Assembly (NCBI GenBank): GCA_021158465.1
Contig: JAGGUN010000038.1
Location: forward strand, 1-24,258
Reading direction: 5' to 3'
Origin: a bacterium
GTDB taxonomy: Bacteria; UBP14; UBA6098; 4484-93
Length of the DNA: 24,258 bases
Both the position numbers and the translations under genes were made by a program. Positions 1-7,413 of this stretch are shown piece by piece; position 1 is the first letter of the stretch, and every line of letters starts with the position of its first letter. Below the pieces are notes generated by a model. The model ran no database searches. It was not told where the DNA came from and worked only from the letters and a program-made list of their open reading frames with translations.

Positions 1-2371
1 CGGTTGAGAACTCGACCCATATACCGCTTGGCCAGGGTGTGCTTGGATGCCAGGTGAGATACGGCGGTGTCCAGTCAAGCTCGGGGTCGCTGATAAAGTA
101 ATCGACTCCGTTGACCGTTAGCCTGAATGTAAGTGGGTTCACATTATATGATGGATCATATTCTATAATGATGTCCTGATACTCGCAGGATGTAATCCCG
201 CCGCAGGGGAAAGGTCTTATAATTGTCGGCTGTGGCGCCTCTCCGACATATACGGTAACGCTCGCCTCGCCATAGCAGTCGCCACCATCGGTAACGGAAA
301 ATGTGTATGTTGTCGTTGTTGTTGGGCAGGCGGTCGGATTGAGTGCGCTCGGGTCGGATAGACCTGTTGTCGGTGTCCAGGAATAATACCAGGTCGTCGT
401 GCCACCTGTTCCACCGGTTACCTCGACATCGTCTATATACCAGCCGTCTCTCGTCACTGAGCCGTCTGTCCCGAAATGCCATCTGAGCCTTATATGCCTC
501 CCAGCATATGCGGATAGGTCAAACTGCTCCTGTGTCCATCCTGATGTGCCTGAATAGCAAGCCTGCCCCGGTATTCCACTGTTTGAACTCGATGCGGCGT
601 CCTCGGGGTATCCTCCAACAGGTGTTATGAGTGTCCAGCTCGAGCCACCGTCTGTCGATACCTTGACATTTCCGCCATCCCAGTAGCTTTCCATATTATA
701 CCAGTGCCAGAATCGGAGCGTTGCATCGGAGCATCCTGTGAGGTCAATGTCGGGTGATGTAAGCGTCCAGTTAGCATTGTTGGAATAATCCCCCCCAAGA
801 ACTGTTCCCCAGCAGTTCGGCGCAGAATGTGCACTACCGGGACCAGATGTTGGGTTTCCCCACTGCCAGGAGCCGGTCGACGAGAAGCCGCCGTTGTTTG
901 CGTTGAAGTCTGTCGAAAGCCACTCGCAGGTCGTGCCGCCTCCACCCGTTCCGGGGTCGGCATGAAGCACCGTGCATTCACCGTCGCAGAGTAGCGTATC
1001 ATCTGCCCAGGCGGTTGGCTCAGGCATATCGAGAAGCTCGGGTATATCCATACAATAGTGCTCTGTTACAGGACCACCTTCATCCCAGTCGAGCGTCACG
1101 GAATAGCACTGTGTTGTCCCATACGCCGAAGCCGGGATGTTCACCTGCCAGTTGACCGTCTGGCTACCGCCGTAACCTGCTATGCTCGAATATGTGCTCG
1201 GATTAGGGTCGCCGCCAGCGTATGTCAAAACCGAACCACTGAGGTCCAGGCTGACCGTTATGTTGTGCGCCGTTGATGTTGTCGGATTGACGATTATAAA
1301 TGTCAGTGTTGCCGGGTTCGGATGGACACTCAGGCAGCTTGCTGTTATATCCGGTGGATTATGCGATAGTGTAAGCTCGATCCCCTCGGGAATGTCGCCG
1401 ATTCCATAGTAGGTAACAAACCGCAGTGTATCTCCCGGGCAAACATTCCTCGGATACCACTTGACCATCGTTGCAGTGTCCGAGCCGAATGTCCCCGTTG
1501 CGTCGGCTATCCATTGTGCATCGCTCCAGCCGTTTGTATAGGAAACGGGCCATCTGCCACACCAGAATACATCCGGCATAACCGCCTCGAACCCGATGAG
1601 GATTCCCAGTGCAACGAGGTCGCCAGGACCCGGTGGATATCCGTTCTCATAGGCTCGCCAGATAGAAGGGATAGTCGGTGCAAAGAATATCTCGGCGTTG
1701 CCCGTGTATCCGAATGAGGTAGAAATCGGGCAGCCATCATTGTTGTGCAGTTTTGTATCATAATAGACCAAACATCCACAACTGTGGCAGGAGCCGTCCA
1801 CTGGAATAAAGAGCGTGGTATACATGATCTGCTCGTTATCGCCCGGAAGCGCACCCAGACTAACAGGCTCGAGTATCTGGATTATCTTGACACCATGACG
1901 GTTGTTCCACACAGTCACAATCGAATCGCCGTTCATATATGTGCTGCTGGGAGCAGGGAGTGCGGCGCAGTCAGGACCCAGACGATACTGTTGCTCGGGA
2001 GTATGACTGTCAATCTTGTATATGGAGAATGACCAGGGCACGGATGGATAATAAAATGTTAGCTTCATCCAGGAGCTACCTCCTGCTGGGTCAGCTCCCT
2101 CCTCGAAGGCACCTGTATTCTGGTCCATCCTGACATCCACATAACCGTTGTTGCTCGATAGCACCATCGGAGCCGTAGTGGAGGTTATTTCTGCTGACTC
2201 GCCGGAAAGGTAGCGGGCATACTCCACCTTCCATGCGGCATATCCCTCAGGATCCTCTCTCGGATCGGGCATACGGGAAAGAAAGTCATCTACTGCTCTG
2301 TCGAGTGCAAAAACCTCACCCGCCGCAAGCAGAATGAACACAAAGACAAAACATAATCTTATATGCTTCAT
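1..2371 (-). CDS. Large secreted multidomain protein (MAM-like jelly roll inside a PKD-like domain), N-terminal part
   Basis: Translating the minus strand from ATG at 2371 gives about 790 codons with no stop; the gene continues past the left edge. A GGAGGA ribosome site lies 3 nt upstream of the ATG. Residues 1-22 are a signal peptide (MKHIRLCF, hydrophobic core, cut near VFA). Residues ~40-450 form a long beta-rich region rich in Cys, Trp and Tyr that I do not recognise. Residues ~483-655 resemble a MAM-like / choice-of-anchor J jelly roll (WQWGNPTSG, LRFWHWY, VSTDGGSSW, DGWYIDDVEV). This sits between two halves of a PKD-like domain (~451-482 and ~659-709, with YSWTPTTGLSDPSALNP and TTTTYTFSVTD). 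A further Ig-like module follows to the edge. It is probably exported, perhaps by T9SS; any C-terminal sorting signal would be outside the window. No catalytic motif is visible. Adhesin or surface structural role is inference. Confidence 0.88.
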   Translation of the reverse strand, partial: MKHIRLCFVFVFILLAAGEVFALDRAVDDFLSRMPDPREDPEGYAAWKVEYARYLSGESAEITSTTAPMVLSSNNGYVDVRMDQNTGAFEEGADPAGGSSWMKLTFYYPSVPWSFSIYKIDSHTPEQQYRLGPDCAALPAPSSTYMNGDSIVTVWNNRHGVKIIQILEPVSLGALPGDNEQIMYTTLFIPVDGSCHSCGCLVYYDTKLHNNDGCPISTSFGYTGNAEIFFAPTIPSIWRAYENGYPPGPGDLVALGILIGFEAVMPDVFWCGRWPVSYTNGWSDAQWIADATGTFGSDTATMVKWYPRNVCPGDTLRFVTYYGIGDIPEGIELTLSHNPPDITASCLSVHPNPATLTFIIVNPTTSTAHNITVSLDLSGSVLTYAGGDPNPSTYSSIAGYGGSQTVNWQVNIPASAYGTTQCYSVTLDWDEGGPVTEHYCMDIPELLDMPEPTAWADDTLLCDGECTVLHADPGTGGGGTTCEWLSTDFNANNGGFSSTGSWQWGNPTSGPGSAHSAPNCWGTVLGGDYSNNANWTLTSPDIDLTGCSDATLRFWHWYNMESYWDGGNVKVSTDGGSSWTLITPVGGYPEDAASSSNSGIPGQACYSGTSGWTQEQFDLSAYAGRHIRLRWHFGTDGSVTRDGWYIDDVEVTGGTGGTTTWYYSWTPTTGLSDPSALNPTACPTTTTTYTFSVTDGGDCYGEASVTVYVGEAPQPTIIRPFPCGGITSCEYQDIIIEYDPSYNVNPLTFRLTVNGVDYFISDPELDWTPPYLTWHPSTPWPSGIWVEFST

Positions 2372-2510
2372 TGTTCCTCCAATCCAGACTTGGACACCAC
2401 TGCTGGAGGGAAAAACTGTTTTGTCAGCGGCTGTAAGGACAAGAATTCAAACTCTCTTTACCCTTTCCCCTCCCTTAGCATAGTTTTATATTTACTCTAT
2501 CCTTATTACT

Positions 2511-2538
2511 AATTTATATTATCTTTTATAGATTTCAA
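2511..2538 (-). promoter_or_regulatory. Possible promoter of the large secreted protein
   Basis: On the minus strand TTGAAA (2538-2533) and TAAATT (2516-2511) are separated by 16 bp in an AT-rich stretch. The leader would be about 135 nt. The match is modest and this is only a candidate; no better site is seen in 2372-2617. Confidence 0.3.
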
Positions 2539-2550
2539 CTAAAAATTTTA

Positions 2551-2578
2551 TTGACACTGTTGGTTTCCTACATATCTT
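2551..2578 (+). promoter_or_regulatory. Sigma70-like promoter of the GT2 / sugar transferase genes
   Basis: A consensus -35 TTGACA (2551-2556) and a -10 TATCTT (2573-2578) have a 16-bp spacer, about 40 nt before the glycosyltransferase ATG at 2618. The ribosome site AAGGGA follows at about 2605-2610. Confidence 0.6.
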
Positions 2579-2617
2579 TTGATTAGCCTCAACTGTCCCA
2601 AACCAAGGGATTTCTGA

Positions 2618-3604
2618 ATGAGATTGAGTGTGGTTGTTCCTGTTCGCAATGAAGAGGGTTTTATCTCGGAGTTTCTAACATCTCTTCTCCGTCAGAGTTT
2701 TCCGCTGGAGCAGTTTGAGGTTGTAGTTGTCGATGGCTTATCCACCGATTCCACAGTGCAGGAAGCACGTTCCTTTCAAGAGAGGTTCCATAGCTTTAAA
2801 TTGCTCTCCAATCCTGATAGGATAACGAGCGCCGGGATAAACCGCGGAATAGAAGCATCGACAGGGGATGTTATTCTTATAGTTGGAGCGCACACTGTTC
2901 TCCCGGAGGATACCCTTGAGAAAGGTATGAGGATTTTAGAGGAGGAAAGTGAATATGCTGGGGTGAGTGGTGTCTCGGTTATGCTCCTCTCCGATGTTCC
3001 CAGAATCAGGGCGATAGGTGCTGCCTTGCAGTCGTTTTTCGGTGTCGGTGCGTCTCACTATCGAACAGGATTGAAGAAGAGACGAGAGACATACAATGCA
3101 GGTTACACATTCTTCCGCCGCTGGGTGTTCGAAAAGTATGGTGGTATGGACCCATCTTTCGTCAGAAGCCAGGATTTTGCATTCTTTTATAAACTTCACC
3201 TTGCAGGTGAAAAGATACTTCATTGCCCGGAGATAAAATTCCTTTACCATTACCGGAGTGATTTTCGCTCTCTTTTCAAGCAGTTCTTCTATACAGCGAT
3301 GTATAAGCCTTTTATCTTCAAGCAACTCAGGACATTCGGTCGCTTAAACAATCTTGTCCCGGGAATCTTCCTCCTGTTTCTGTTGGTAGCTGGTGTTTGT
3401 GGAATATTTTTTAAGCTGTCCCTGTACCTCTTCATAGGCGCGGTCTCAGTTTATCTTGTTGTGGCTTCTGTTGCATCGATTGCCGCATCGATCAGGTTCG
3501 GGGTCAATCGGTTCTGGTATGTTCTCTGGGCTTACATTGTTATGCATTTCTCTTATGGAGCAGGTTTCTTATCCGGTTTTATAAGGTATATCGTGTTCGG
3601 GTAA
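2618..3604 (+). CDS. GT2-family glycosyltransferase, ExoA-like, with C-terminal membrane segments
   Basis: 328 aa. It is expected to transfer a sugar from a nucleotide donor to a lipid-linked or growing polysaccharide at the inner membrane. The GT-A fold is seen in SVVVPVRNE (4-12), VVVDGLSTDST (36-46) with the donor-binding Asp39, and GDVILIVGAHTVLP (83-96). The distal acidic site is RSQD (183-186), followed by the LFKQFFY segment (219-225) typical of ExoA-type enzymes. Residues ~247-325 hold three to four hydrophobic helices. Oddity: where ExoA relatives usually carry an Asp in the DXD-like DAH motif, this protein has Gly90 (GAH). The gene starts behind its own promoter and is followed 38 nt later by a sugar transferase, so the pair likely builds envelope polysaccharide. 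The exact sugar is unknown. Confidence 0.88.
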   Translation: MRLSVVVPVRNEEGFISEFLTSLLRQSFPLEQFEVVVVDGLSTDSTVQEARSFQERFHSFKLLSNPDRITSAGINRGIEASTGDVILIVGAHTVLPEDTLEKGMRILEEESEYAGVSGVSVMLLSDVPRIRAIGAALQSFFGVGASHYRTGLKKRRETYNAGYTFFRRWVFEKYGGMDPSFVRSQDFAFFYKLHLAGEKILHCPEIKFLYHYRSDFRSLFKQFFYTAMYKPFIFKQLRTFGRLNNLVPGIFLLFLLVAGVCGIFFKLSLYLFIGAVSVYLVVASVASIAASIRFGVNRFWYVLWAYIVMHFSYGAGFLSGFIRYIVFG

Positions 3605-3642
3605 GCGAAGGTTTTGGATAGAAAAGAAAGGATTTTCATAAG

Positions 3643-4311
3643 ATGACAGTCTCACGGGTGCTTGAACTTCTGGCTGTTTTCTTTCTTTTTGTGGTCTTTT
3701 TTGTGCCGTTTATTATGCTGGCTGTTCTTCTGCAGATAGATTCTGCCGGTCCCATCCTTTTTGCTGACCTTCGCTATGGCAAGGGTAAGCGCCCGTTTTA
3801 TATGTATAAACTCCGCTCGATGAAGCGGGGAGAGGATGGCACTACCCCATATCACACAACCGATAGGGACAGCCGCTTCTCAAGGTTCGCTCATTTTGTC
3901 CGCTCGACCGGGCTGGATGAGCTCCCACAGATTTTCAATGTGATGAAGGGTGAAATGGCTCTTATCGGTCCCCGCCCGGAAAGGGTGTTCGTTGTTGATA
4001 AGTATTACTCCGGCTGGATGGAGGATGTATTCGAGTTCACTCCTGGGATATGCGGTGTTACGCAGCTTGTATTTCGGGGGATGGTTTTCCCTGATGAGTT
4101 TCCGGACAAGCTCGCCCTTGAACTCTGGTATGCGAGAAATCGGACATTCCTCTCCGATGTTGCTCTTCTATGCTATACTGTTGTTGCCACCACCAGCTTC
4201 TCGTGGAAATTCTATTTCCCTTCTTCGCAGCGAGAAAACATAGAGATAGTGGATAAAAAGCTCTCGCTCTTTACCCGCTCTCCGTTTAGAGAATCCTGTA
4301 GAGCCGTTTGA
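3643..4311 (+). CDS. Monotopic phosphoglycosyl transferase (bacterial sugar transferase, Pfam PF02397 type)
   Basis: 222 aa, the length of a minimal monotopic enzyme. The family moves a sugar-1-phosphate from a UDP-sugar to undecaprenyl phosphate, the first membrane step of O-antigen, capsule or exopolysaccharide assembly. The N-terminal hydrophobic re-entrant helix is at ~8-30 with Pro22; the conserved core follows: KLRSM (56-60), RSTGLDELPQIFNVMKGEM (87-105) with the Asp92-Glu93 catalytic dyad, and IGPRPER (108-114). ATG at 3643 is preceded by AAGAAAGGA. The tail after ~190 is not conserved. It follows the ExoA-like transferase on the same strand with a 38-nt gap, so co-expression is likely. 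It converges on the DUF6485-type gene; the 42 bp between them show no clear terminator hairpin. Confidence 0.92.
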   Translation: MTVSRVLELLAVFFLFVVFFVPFIMLAVLLQIDSAGPILFADLRYGKGKRPFYMYKLRSMKRGEDGTTPYHTTDRDSRFSRFAHFVRSTGLDELPQIFNVMKGEMALIGPRPERVFVVDKYYSGWMEDVFEFTPGICGVTQLVFRGMVFPDEFPDKLALELWYARNRTFLSDVALLCYTVVATTSFSWKFYFPSSQRENIEIVDKKLSLFTRSPFRESCRAV

Positions 4312-4353
4312 GAAAATATTGGATGGACAAGTTATTCGGCGGGTGGCAGAAAG

Positions 4354-4554
4354 TTATCGCCCTGTCCTTCTTTTTATGAAGAACTCAATGGAACGGTCGT
4401 ATGTTTTCTCCTCCTCGGCGGTGAAATAGCAGGCGGGCAGTTCTCCAAGAGCCCTGTGGTATGCAATGCACTCACAGCAGTTGCCTTTCCTCGGACAAGG
4501 CTCATAGGTGCAGTTGCATCGCTTCAGGTTTAACTCGTATCTATCGCACACCAT
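4354..4554 (-). CDS. Small cysteine-rich protein, DUF6485-like
   Basis: 66 aa with nine cysteines packed in a metal-site-like pattern: C3, C13, C15, C20, C26, C27, C29, C42 plus His33 (core [20 protein letters not shown], then [12 protein letters not shown]). Recognised from memory as the DUF6485 type, a short cytoplasmic family with no known function; the name should be confirmed by a profile search. The start is fixed by a TAATG overlap with the stop of the upstream Rrf2 gene, so the two are translationally coupled. Binding of zinc or an Fe-S cluster is inference from the cysteines. Its pairing with an Fe-S-type regulator suggests a shared role in metal or redox response, not shown by the sequence. 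Confidence 0.75.
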   Translation of the reverse strand: MVCDRYELNLKRCNCTYEPCPRKGNCCECIAYHRALGELPACYFTAEEEKTYDRSIEFFIKRRTGR

Positions 4555-5009
4555 TACACCCTCTTCGGCTTTCTTTTCTGTCTTCCCTTCTCTTTGTTCT
4601 TTTTCTGCTCTGTGCAGATGTCAGCTACTGTTATATCACGCAGGAACCTTTCGAGCACCTCTGCCATATCTTCCCAATATCTCTCTGGGATGCAGAGATT
4701 CACCCCTTCGCACTTGTATATCGCCTGTTTGAGACAGGTGGATATGAATTTCTTTCCGTCAAGTAGCTTTATGATGTCGTAGAGCTTTATCTTTTCTGGG
4801 GGATGAGCGAGTTTATACCCTCCCCCTGGACCTTTGACGCTTGTTATGAAGCCAGCCTTGCGCATCTGAGAGAGTATTTGTTCAAGGTAAGATATGGAAA
4901 TTTCCTGGCGAGCGGCTATCCATTTTATCGTGATGGGGCGTTTCCCATAGTAGTTAGCAAGTTCAGTTATCGCCCGCAGTGTATATTTAATCTTGGTTGA
5001 AAGCCTCAT
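4554..5009 (-). CDS. Rrf2-family transcriptional regulator with three candidate cluster cysteines
   Basis: 151 aa, usual Rrf2/IscR length. The N-terminal winged helix-turn-helix begins [18 protein letters not shown]; residues 27-60 form the recognition region ([20 protein letters not shown], then [15 protein letters not shown]) and GPGGGY (60-65) is the family wing. Cys92, Cys100 and Cys106 (spacing X7, X5) lie where IscR holds its Fe-S ligands (92, 98, 104), so an iron-sulphur or nitric-oxide sensor is likely; Cys132 is extra. The last ~18 residues are strongly basic ([16 protein letters not shown]). ATG at 5009 has a weak AAGAAAGAG ribosome site. It heads a two-gene unit with the cysteine-rich 66-aa protein. 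A palindrome overlapping its promoter suggests self-regulation. It could also be CymR-like, but the three cysteines argue for an Fe-S type. Confidence 0.9.
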   Translation of the reverse strand: MRLSTKIKYTLRAITELANYYGKRPITIKWIAARQEISISYLEQILSQMRKAGFITSVKGPGGGYKLAHPPEKIKLYDIIKLLDGKKFISTCLKQAIYKCEGVNLCIPERYWEDMAEVLERFLRDITVADICTEQKKNKEKGRQKRKPKRV

Positions 5010-5075
5010 TGTTTGTCTCTTTCTTCAGTTTCTTTATTTTTTCTTGTCTTCAGAAATCCGAGTTAAATGTTTTCC

Positions 5076-5103
5076 AATTTACAAGAGAAATTTAGCTTGT
5101 CAA
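5076..5103 (-). promoter_or_regulatory. Promoter of the Rrf2 / DUF6485-like genes
   Basis: On the minus strand TTGACA (5103-5098) and TAAATT (5081-5076) have a 16-bp spacer, giving a leader of about 60 nt before the ATG at 5009. It lies just past the pyrG stop, so this pair can be expressed apart from the sppA-pyrG operon. Confidence 0.6.
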
Positions 5104-5104
5104 T
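5077..5104. promoter_or_regulatory. 28-bp imperfect palindrome over the Rrf2 promoter, candidate operator
   Basis: The arms ACAAG (5081-5085) and CTTGT (5096-5100) are centred exactly on AAATTT (5088-5093); outer bases 5077-5079 pair with 5102-5104. Eleven of 14 base pairs are symmetric; mismatches are 5080/5101, 5086/5095 and 5087/5094. It covers the whole spacer and parts of the -35 and -10, so a bound dimer would block polymerase. Length fits Rrf2-family operators. Binding by the neighbouring regulator is inference. Confidence 0.5.
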
Positions 5105-5119
5105 CTATTTTTGCGCATT

Positions 5120-6742
5120 TTATGTTTGCGACTGCTTTCGCTCGAGGGCGTTTTTTACCAGATGGTAGAACAGCGGAGCAGGCTTCTCCAGTTTGGATAT
5201 AAGCTCTGGGTGAAACTGTGTGCCGATGAAGTATCGGTGGGATGGAAGTTCCATAGCCTGCATAATCCCTTCTGTTTTTGAGTATCCAGAGAATACAAGT
5301 CCGTGTTTCTCTATTATCGGCACATATTGGGGGTTCACCTCGTATCGGTGTCTAAACCGCTCTCTTATGGTATCTCTCTCACCATAGATTTTATGCAAGA
5401 TTGTCCCTTGCTTGATTGAAACATCGTATCCGCCTCGTCGTAGTGTTCCGCCGTAGTTTTTCTCCTTTGCCTTGTCTGGCAGGATGAATATTACAGGATG
5501 CTTTACCTCTACTCCATCCGATTCTACCTCCGTTGTATTTGCCCCCTCGAGCCCGCAGATATTCCTCGCAAATTCAATCACGGCAAGCTGCATTCCGTAG
5601 CATATTCCCAGAAACGGGATATTGTGCTCCCTTGCATATTTTATAACCTCGATTTTCCCCTCTATTCCCCTTGTGCCAAAACCACCGGGGACAATGATAC
5701 CGTCTATACCCCTGAGAGCTTCCTCGACAGAGGTCTCTCCCGTTTCGATGTTTGTTGTCTCGAGCCAGATTATCTCTGGCTTAACATCGAGGTGAGCTCC
5801 AGAATGGATCAGTGCTTCGATGATGCTTGCGTAGGAGTCCTGTAATCTGGTGTACTTACCGCATATAGCGATTTTTACCCTCTGTTTCGGTCTCTTTATC
5901 TTCTTTACAAGTGTTTTCAGTCCAGACAGCTCCGGCGGGGAGTAGATATGAAGTTTCTTATGGATAAGCTTTGTCAATCCTTGCTCGTCGTACAGGATAG
6001 GGACTTCATACACTGTTTCGACATCGTGTCCATCGATAACAGCATCGGGAGGTATGTTGCAGAAGAGGGCTATCTTCTCCCTTATTTTTTTGTTGAGCTT
6101 TGCCTTCGAGCGTGTGATAACCACATCGGGTCTTATCCCTCGCTCGTTTAGGAGCTTCACCGACTGCTGGGTTGGCTTGGATTTTTGCTCCTTGGTGTTT
6201 GAGAGCATCGGGACATAGGTTAGGTGTACGAAGAAAAAGTTTTCCTGCCCCATATCAAGTGATATCTGTCTAACAGCTTCGATGAAAAACTCGTTCTCCA
6301 GGTCCCCGACTGTTCCGCCTATCTCTATCAGTCCGATGTCTGCCTTCTCGCTCTCCAATATTCTTCTTATCATCGATTTTATCTCGTCGGTCACATGTGG
6401 TATAAATTGCACCGTTCTTCCAAGGAAATCACCTCTTCGTTCCTTCTCAAGGATAGATTTAAACACCTTCCCCATAGTAAGGTTCCAGGAGAACTTGCAG
6501 GTAACATTGAGAAACCTTTCGTAATGCCCGAAATCCATATCAACCTCGCCACCGTCGTCGAGGACAAATACCTCGCCATGTTCTATCGGGTTCATTGTTC
6601 CAGGATCGGTGTTGAGGTATCCGTCGCATTTTATCGGGATGACCTTCAGGTATCGTGTCAGCAGGTGTCCTATCGATGCTGCGGCTATCCCTTTGCCAAG
6701 CCCGGACAGCACTCCCCCTGTTACGACAATGAATTTGGTCAT
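5120..6742 (-). CDS. pyrG: CTP synthase
   Basis: 540 aa, normal length. It makes CTP from UTP with ATP and glutamine in the cytoplasm. The amidoligase domain spans ~1-268: VVTGGVLSGLGKG (6-18) is the ATP loop, with magnesium residues Asp70 and Glu139. The glutaminase domain spans ~288-535 with the oxyanion loop GGFGTRG (353-359), nucleophile Cys381 in GICYGMQ, and His511/Glu513 in TQFHPE. The start is set by an ATGA overlap with the end of nth and a GAGGTGAT ribosome site. Some signature stretches differ from common bacterial PyrG, such as KCDGYLNTDPGTMNPIEHG (38-56), where KLDPYxNxDPGTMSPxxHG is usual, and KPTQQS (189-194), where the common form is KPTQHS; these recall archaeal and candidate-phylum versions, an impression from memory. 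Last gene of a four-gene coupled operon. Confidence 0.97.
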   Translation of the reverse strand: MTKFIVVTGGVLSGLGKGIAAASIGHLLTRYLKVIPIKCDGYLNTDPGTMNPIEHGEVFVLDDGGEVDMDFGHYERFLNVTCKFSWNLTMGKVFKSILEKERRGDFLGRTVQFIPHVTDEIKSMIRRILESEKADIGLIEIGGTVGDLENEFFIEAVRQISLDMGQENFFFVHLTYVPMLSNTKEQKSKPTQQSVKLLNERGIRPDVVITRSKAKLNKKIREKIALFCNIPPDAVIDGHDVETVYEVPILYDEQGLTKLIHKKLHIYSPPELSGLKTLVKKIKRPKQRVKIAICGKYTRLQDSYASIIEALIHSGAHLDVKPEIIWLETTNIETGETSVEEALRGIDGIIVPGGFGTRGIEGKIEVIKYAREHNIPFLGICYGMQLAVIEFARNICGLEGANTTEVESDGVEVKHPVIFILPDKAKEKNYGGTLRRGGYDVSIKQGTILHKIYGERDTIRERFRHRYEVNPQYVPIIEKHGLVFSGYSKTEGIMQAMELPSHRYFIGTQFHPELISKLEKPAPLFYHLVKNALERKQSQT

Positions 6743-7413
6743 CTTCTATCACCTCGGAGGTATTTTGACCTAACTCCCACCTTCTCGCAGAGCTTGTTAA
6801 CCGGGCAGAGATCGCACCTTGGATTTGTAGGCTTGCAGATGTTTTGCCCGAATGCAACCAAAATTTTGTTATATTCCTTCCACAGATCTTTTGGAAGTTT
6901 CTTTCTAATTTCTCTTTCTGTTTCCAATGGGGTTCTTGTTTTGACGAAACCGAGCCTGTTTGATATTCTGTGGACATGTGTATCGACACAGACACCGTAC
7001 TTGCCAAACGCCTCGACCAGAACAAGGTTCGCTGTTTTCCTGCCGACGCCAGGGAGACTGACAAGTTCCTCGATCGTCTCGGGCACATTCCCGTTGAAGC
7101 GGGTTATGAGTTCCTGTCCAAGTCTTTTCAGGTTTTTTGCCTTTACACGATAGAACCCTGCGGGGAAGATGAGAGAGGCAAGCTTCTCCTCATCGATTGT
7201 TGCAAGCTCCTTTGCGGTCTTCACATGCTTAAACAGCTTCTCTGTAACCTTTCTTGTAGTTTCGTCCTTTGTCCTTGAGCTTATAACGGTTGAGATAAGT
7301 ATGATGAACGGATCTTTATCTTTCTTTGCGAGTTTCGTAACGATAGGGGTGTTGAATTTTCTCGTCTCTTCTCGGAGGATGCTGATAACCTCTGTAATAG
7401 TTTTTTTGTTCAT
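6739..7413 (-). CDS. nth: Endonuclease III (bifunctional DNA glycosylase / AP lyase)
   Basis: 224 aa, typical length. It removes oxidised pyrimidines and nicks abasic sites in base excision repair. The helix-hairpin-helix LPGVGRKTANLVL (120-132) carries the catalytic Lys126, and VDTHVHR (143-149) carries the catalytic Asp144. The C-terminal [4Fe-4S] loop is complete: Cys193-X6-Cys200-X2-Cys203-X5-Cys209. The ATG at 7413 overlaps the stop of the upstream PorV-like gene in ATGA, and its own stop overlaps pyrG in the same way, so expression is coupled to an operon of mixed envelope and nucleotide functions. MutY is excluded by the short length and the Lys in the HhH motif. Confidence 0.96.
   Translation of the reverse strand: MNKKTITEVISILREETRKFNTPIVTKLAKKDKDPFIILISTVISSRTKDETTRKVTEKLFKHVKTAKELATIDEEKLASLIFPAGFYRVKAKNLKRLGQELITRFNGNVPETIEELVSLPGVGRKTANLVLVEAFGKYGVCVDTHVHRISNRLGFVKTRTPLETEREIRKKLPKDLWKEYNKILVAFGQNICKPTNPRCDLCPVNKLCEKVGVRSKYLRGDRR

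Noticed and set aside
156-2133. Many short frames on both strands at the left end
   Set aside because: One continuous minus-strand reading from 2371 to the edge explains the region, with signal peptide and recognisable domains.
6395-7153. 252-codon plus-strand frame across pyrG and nth
   Set aside because: It lies antisense to two firmly identified enzymes and looks like low-complexity back-translation.
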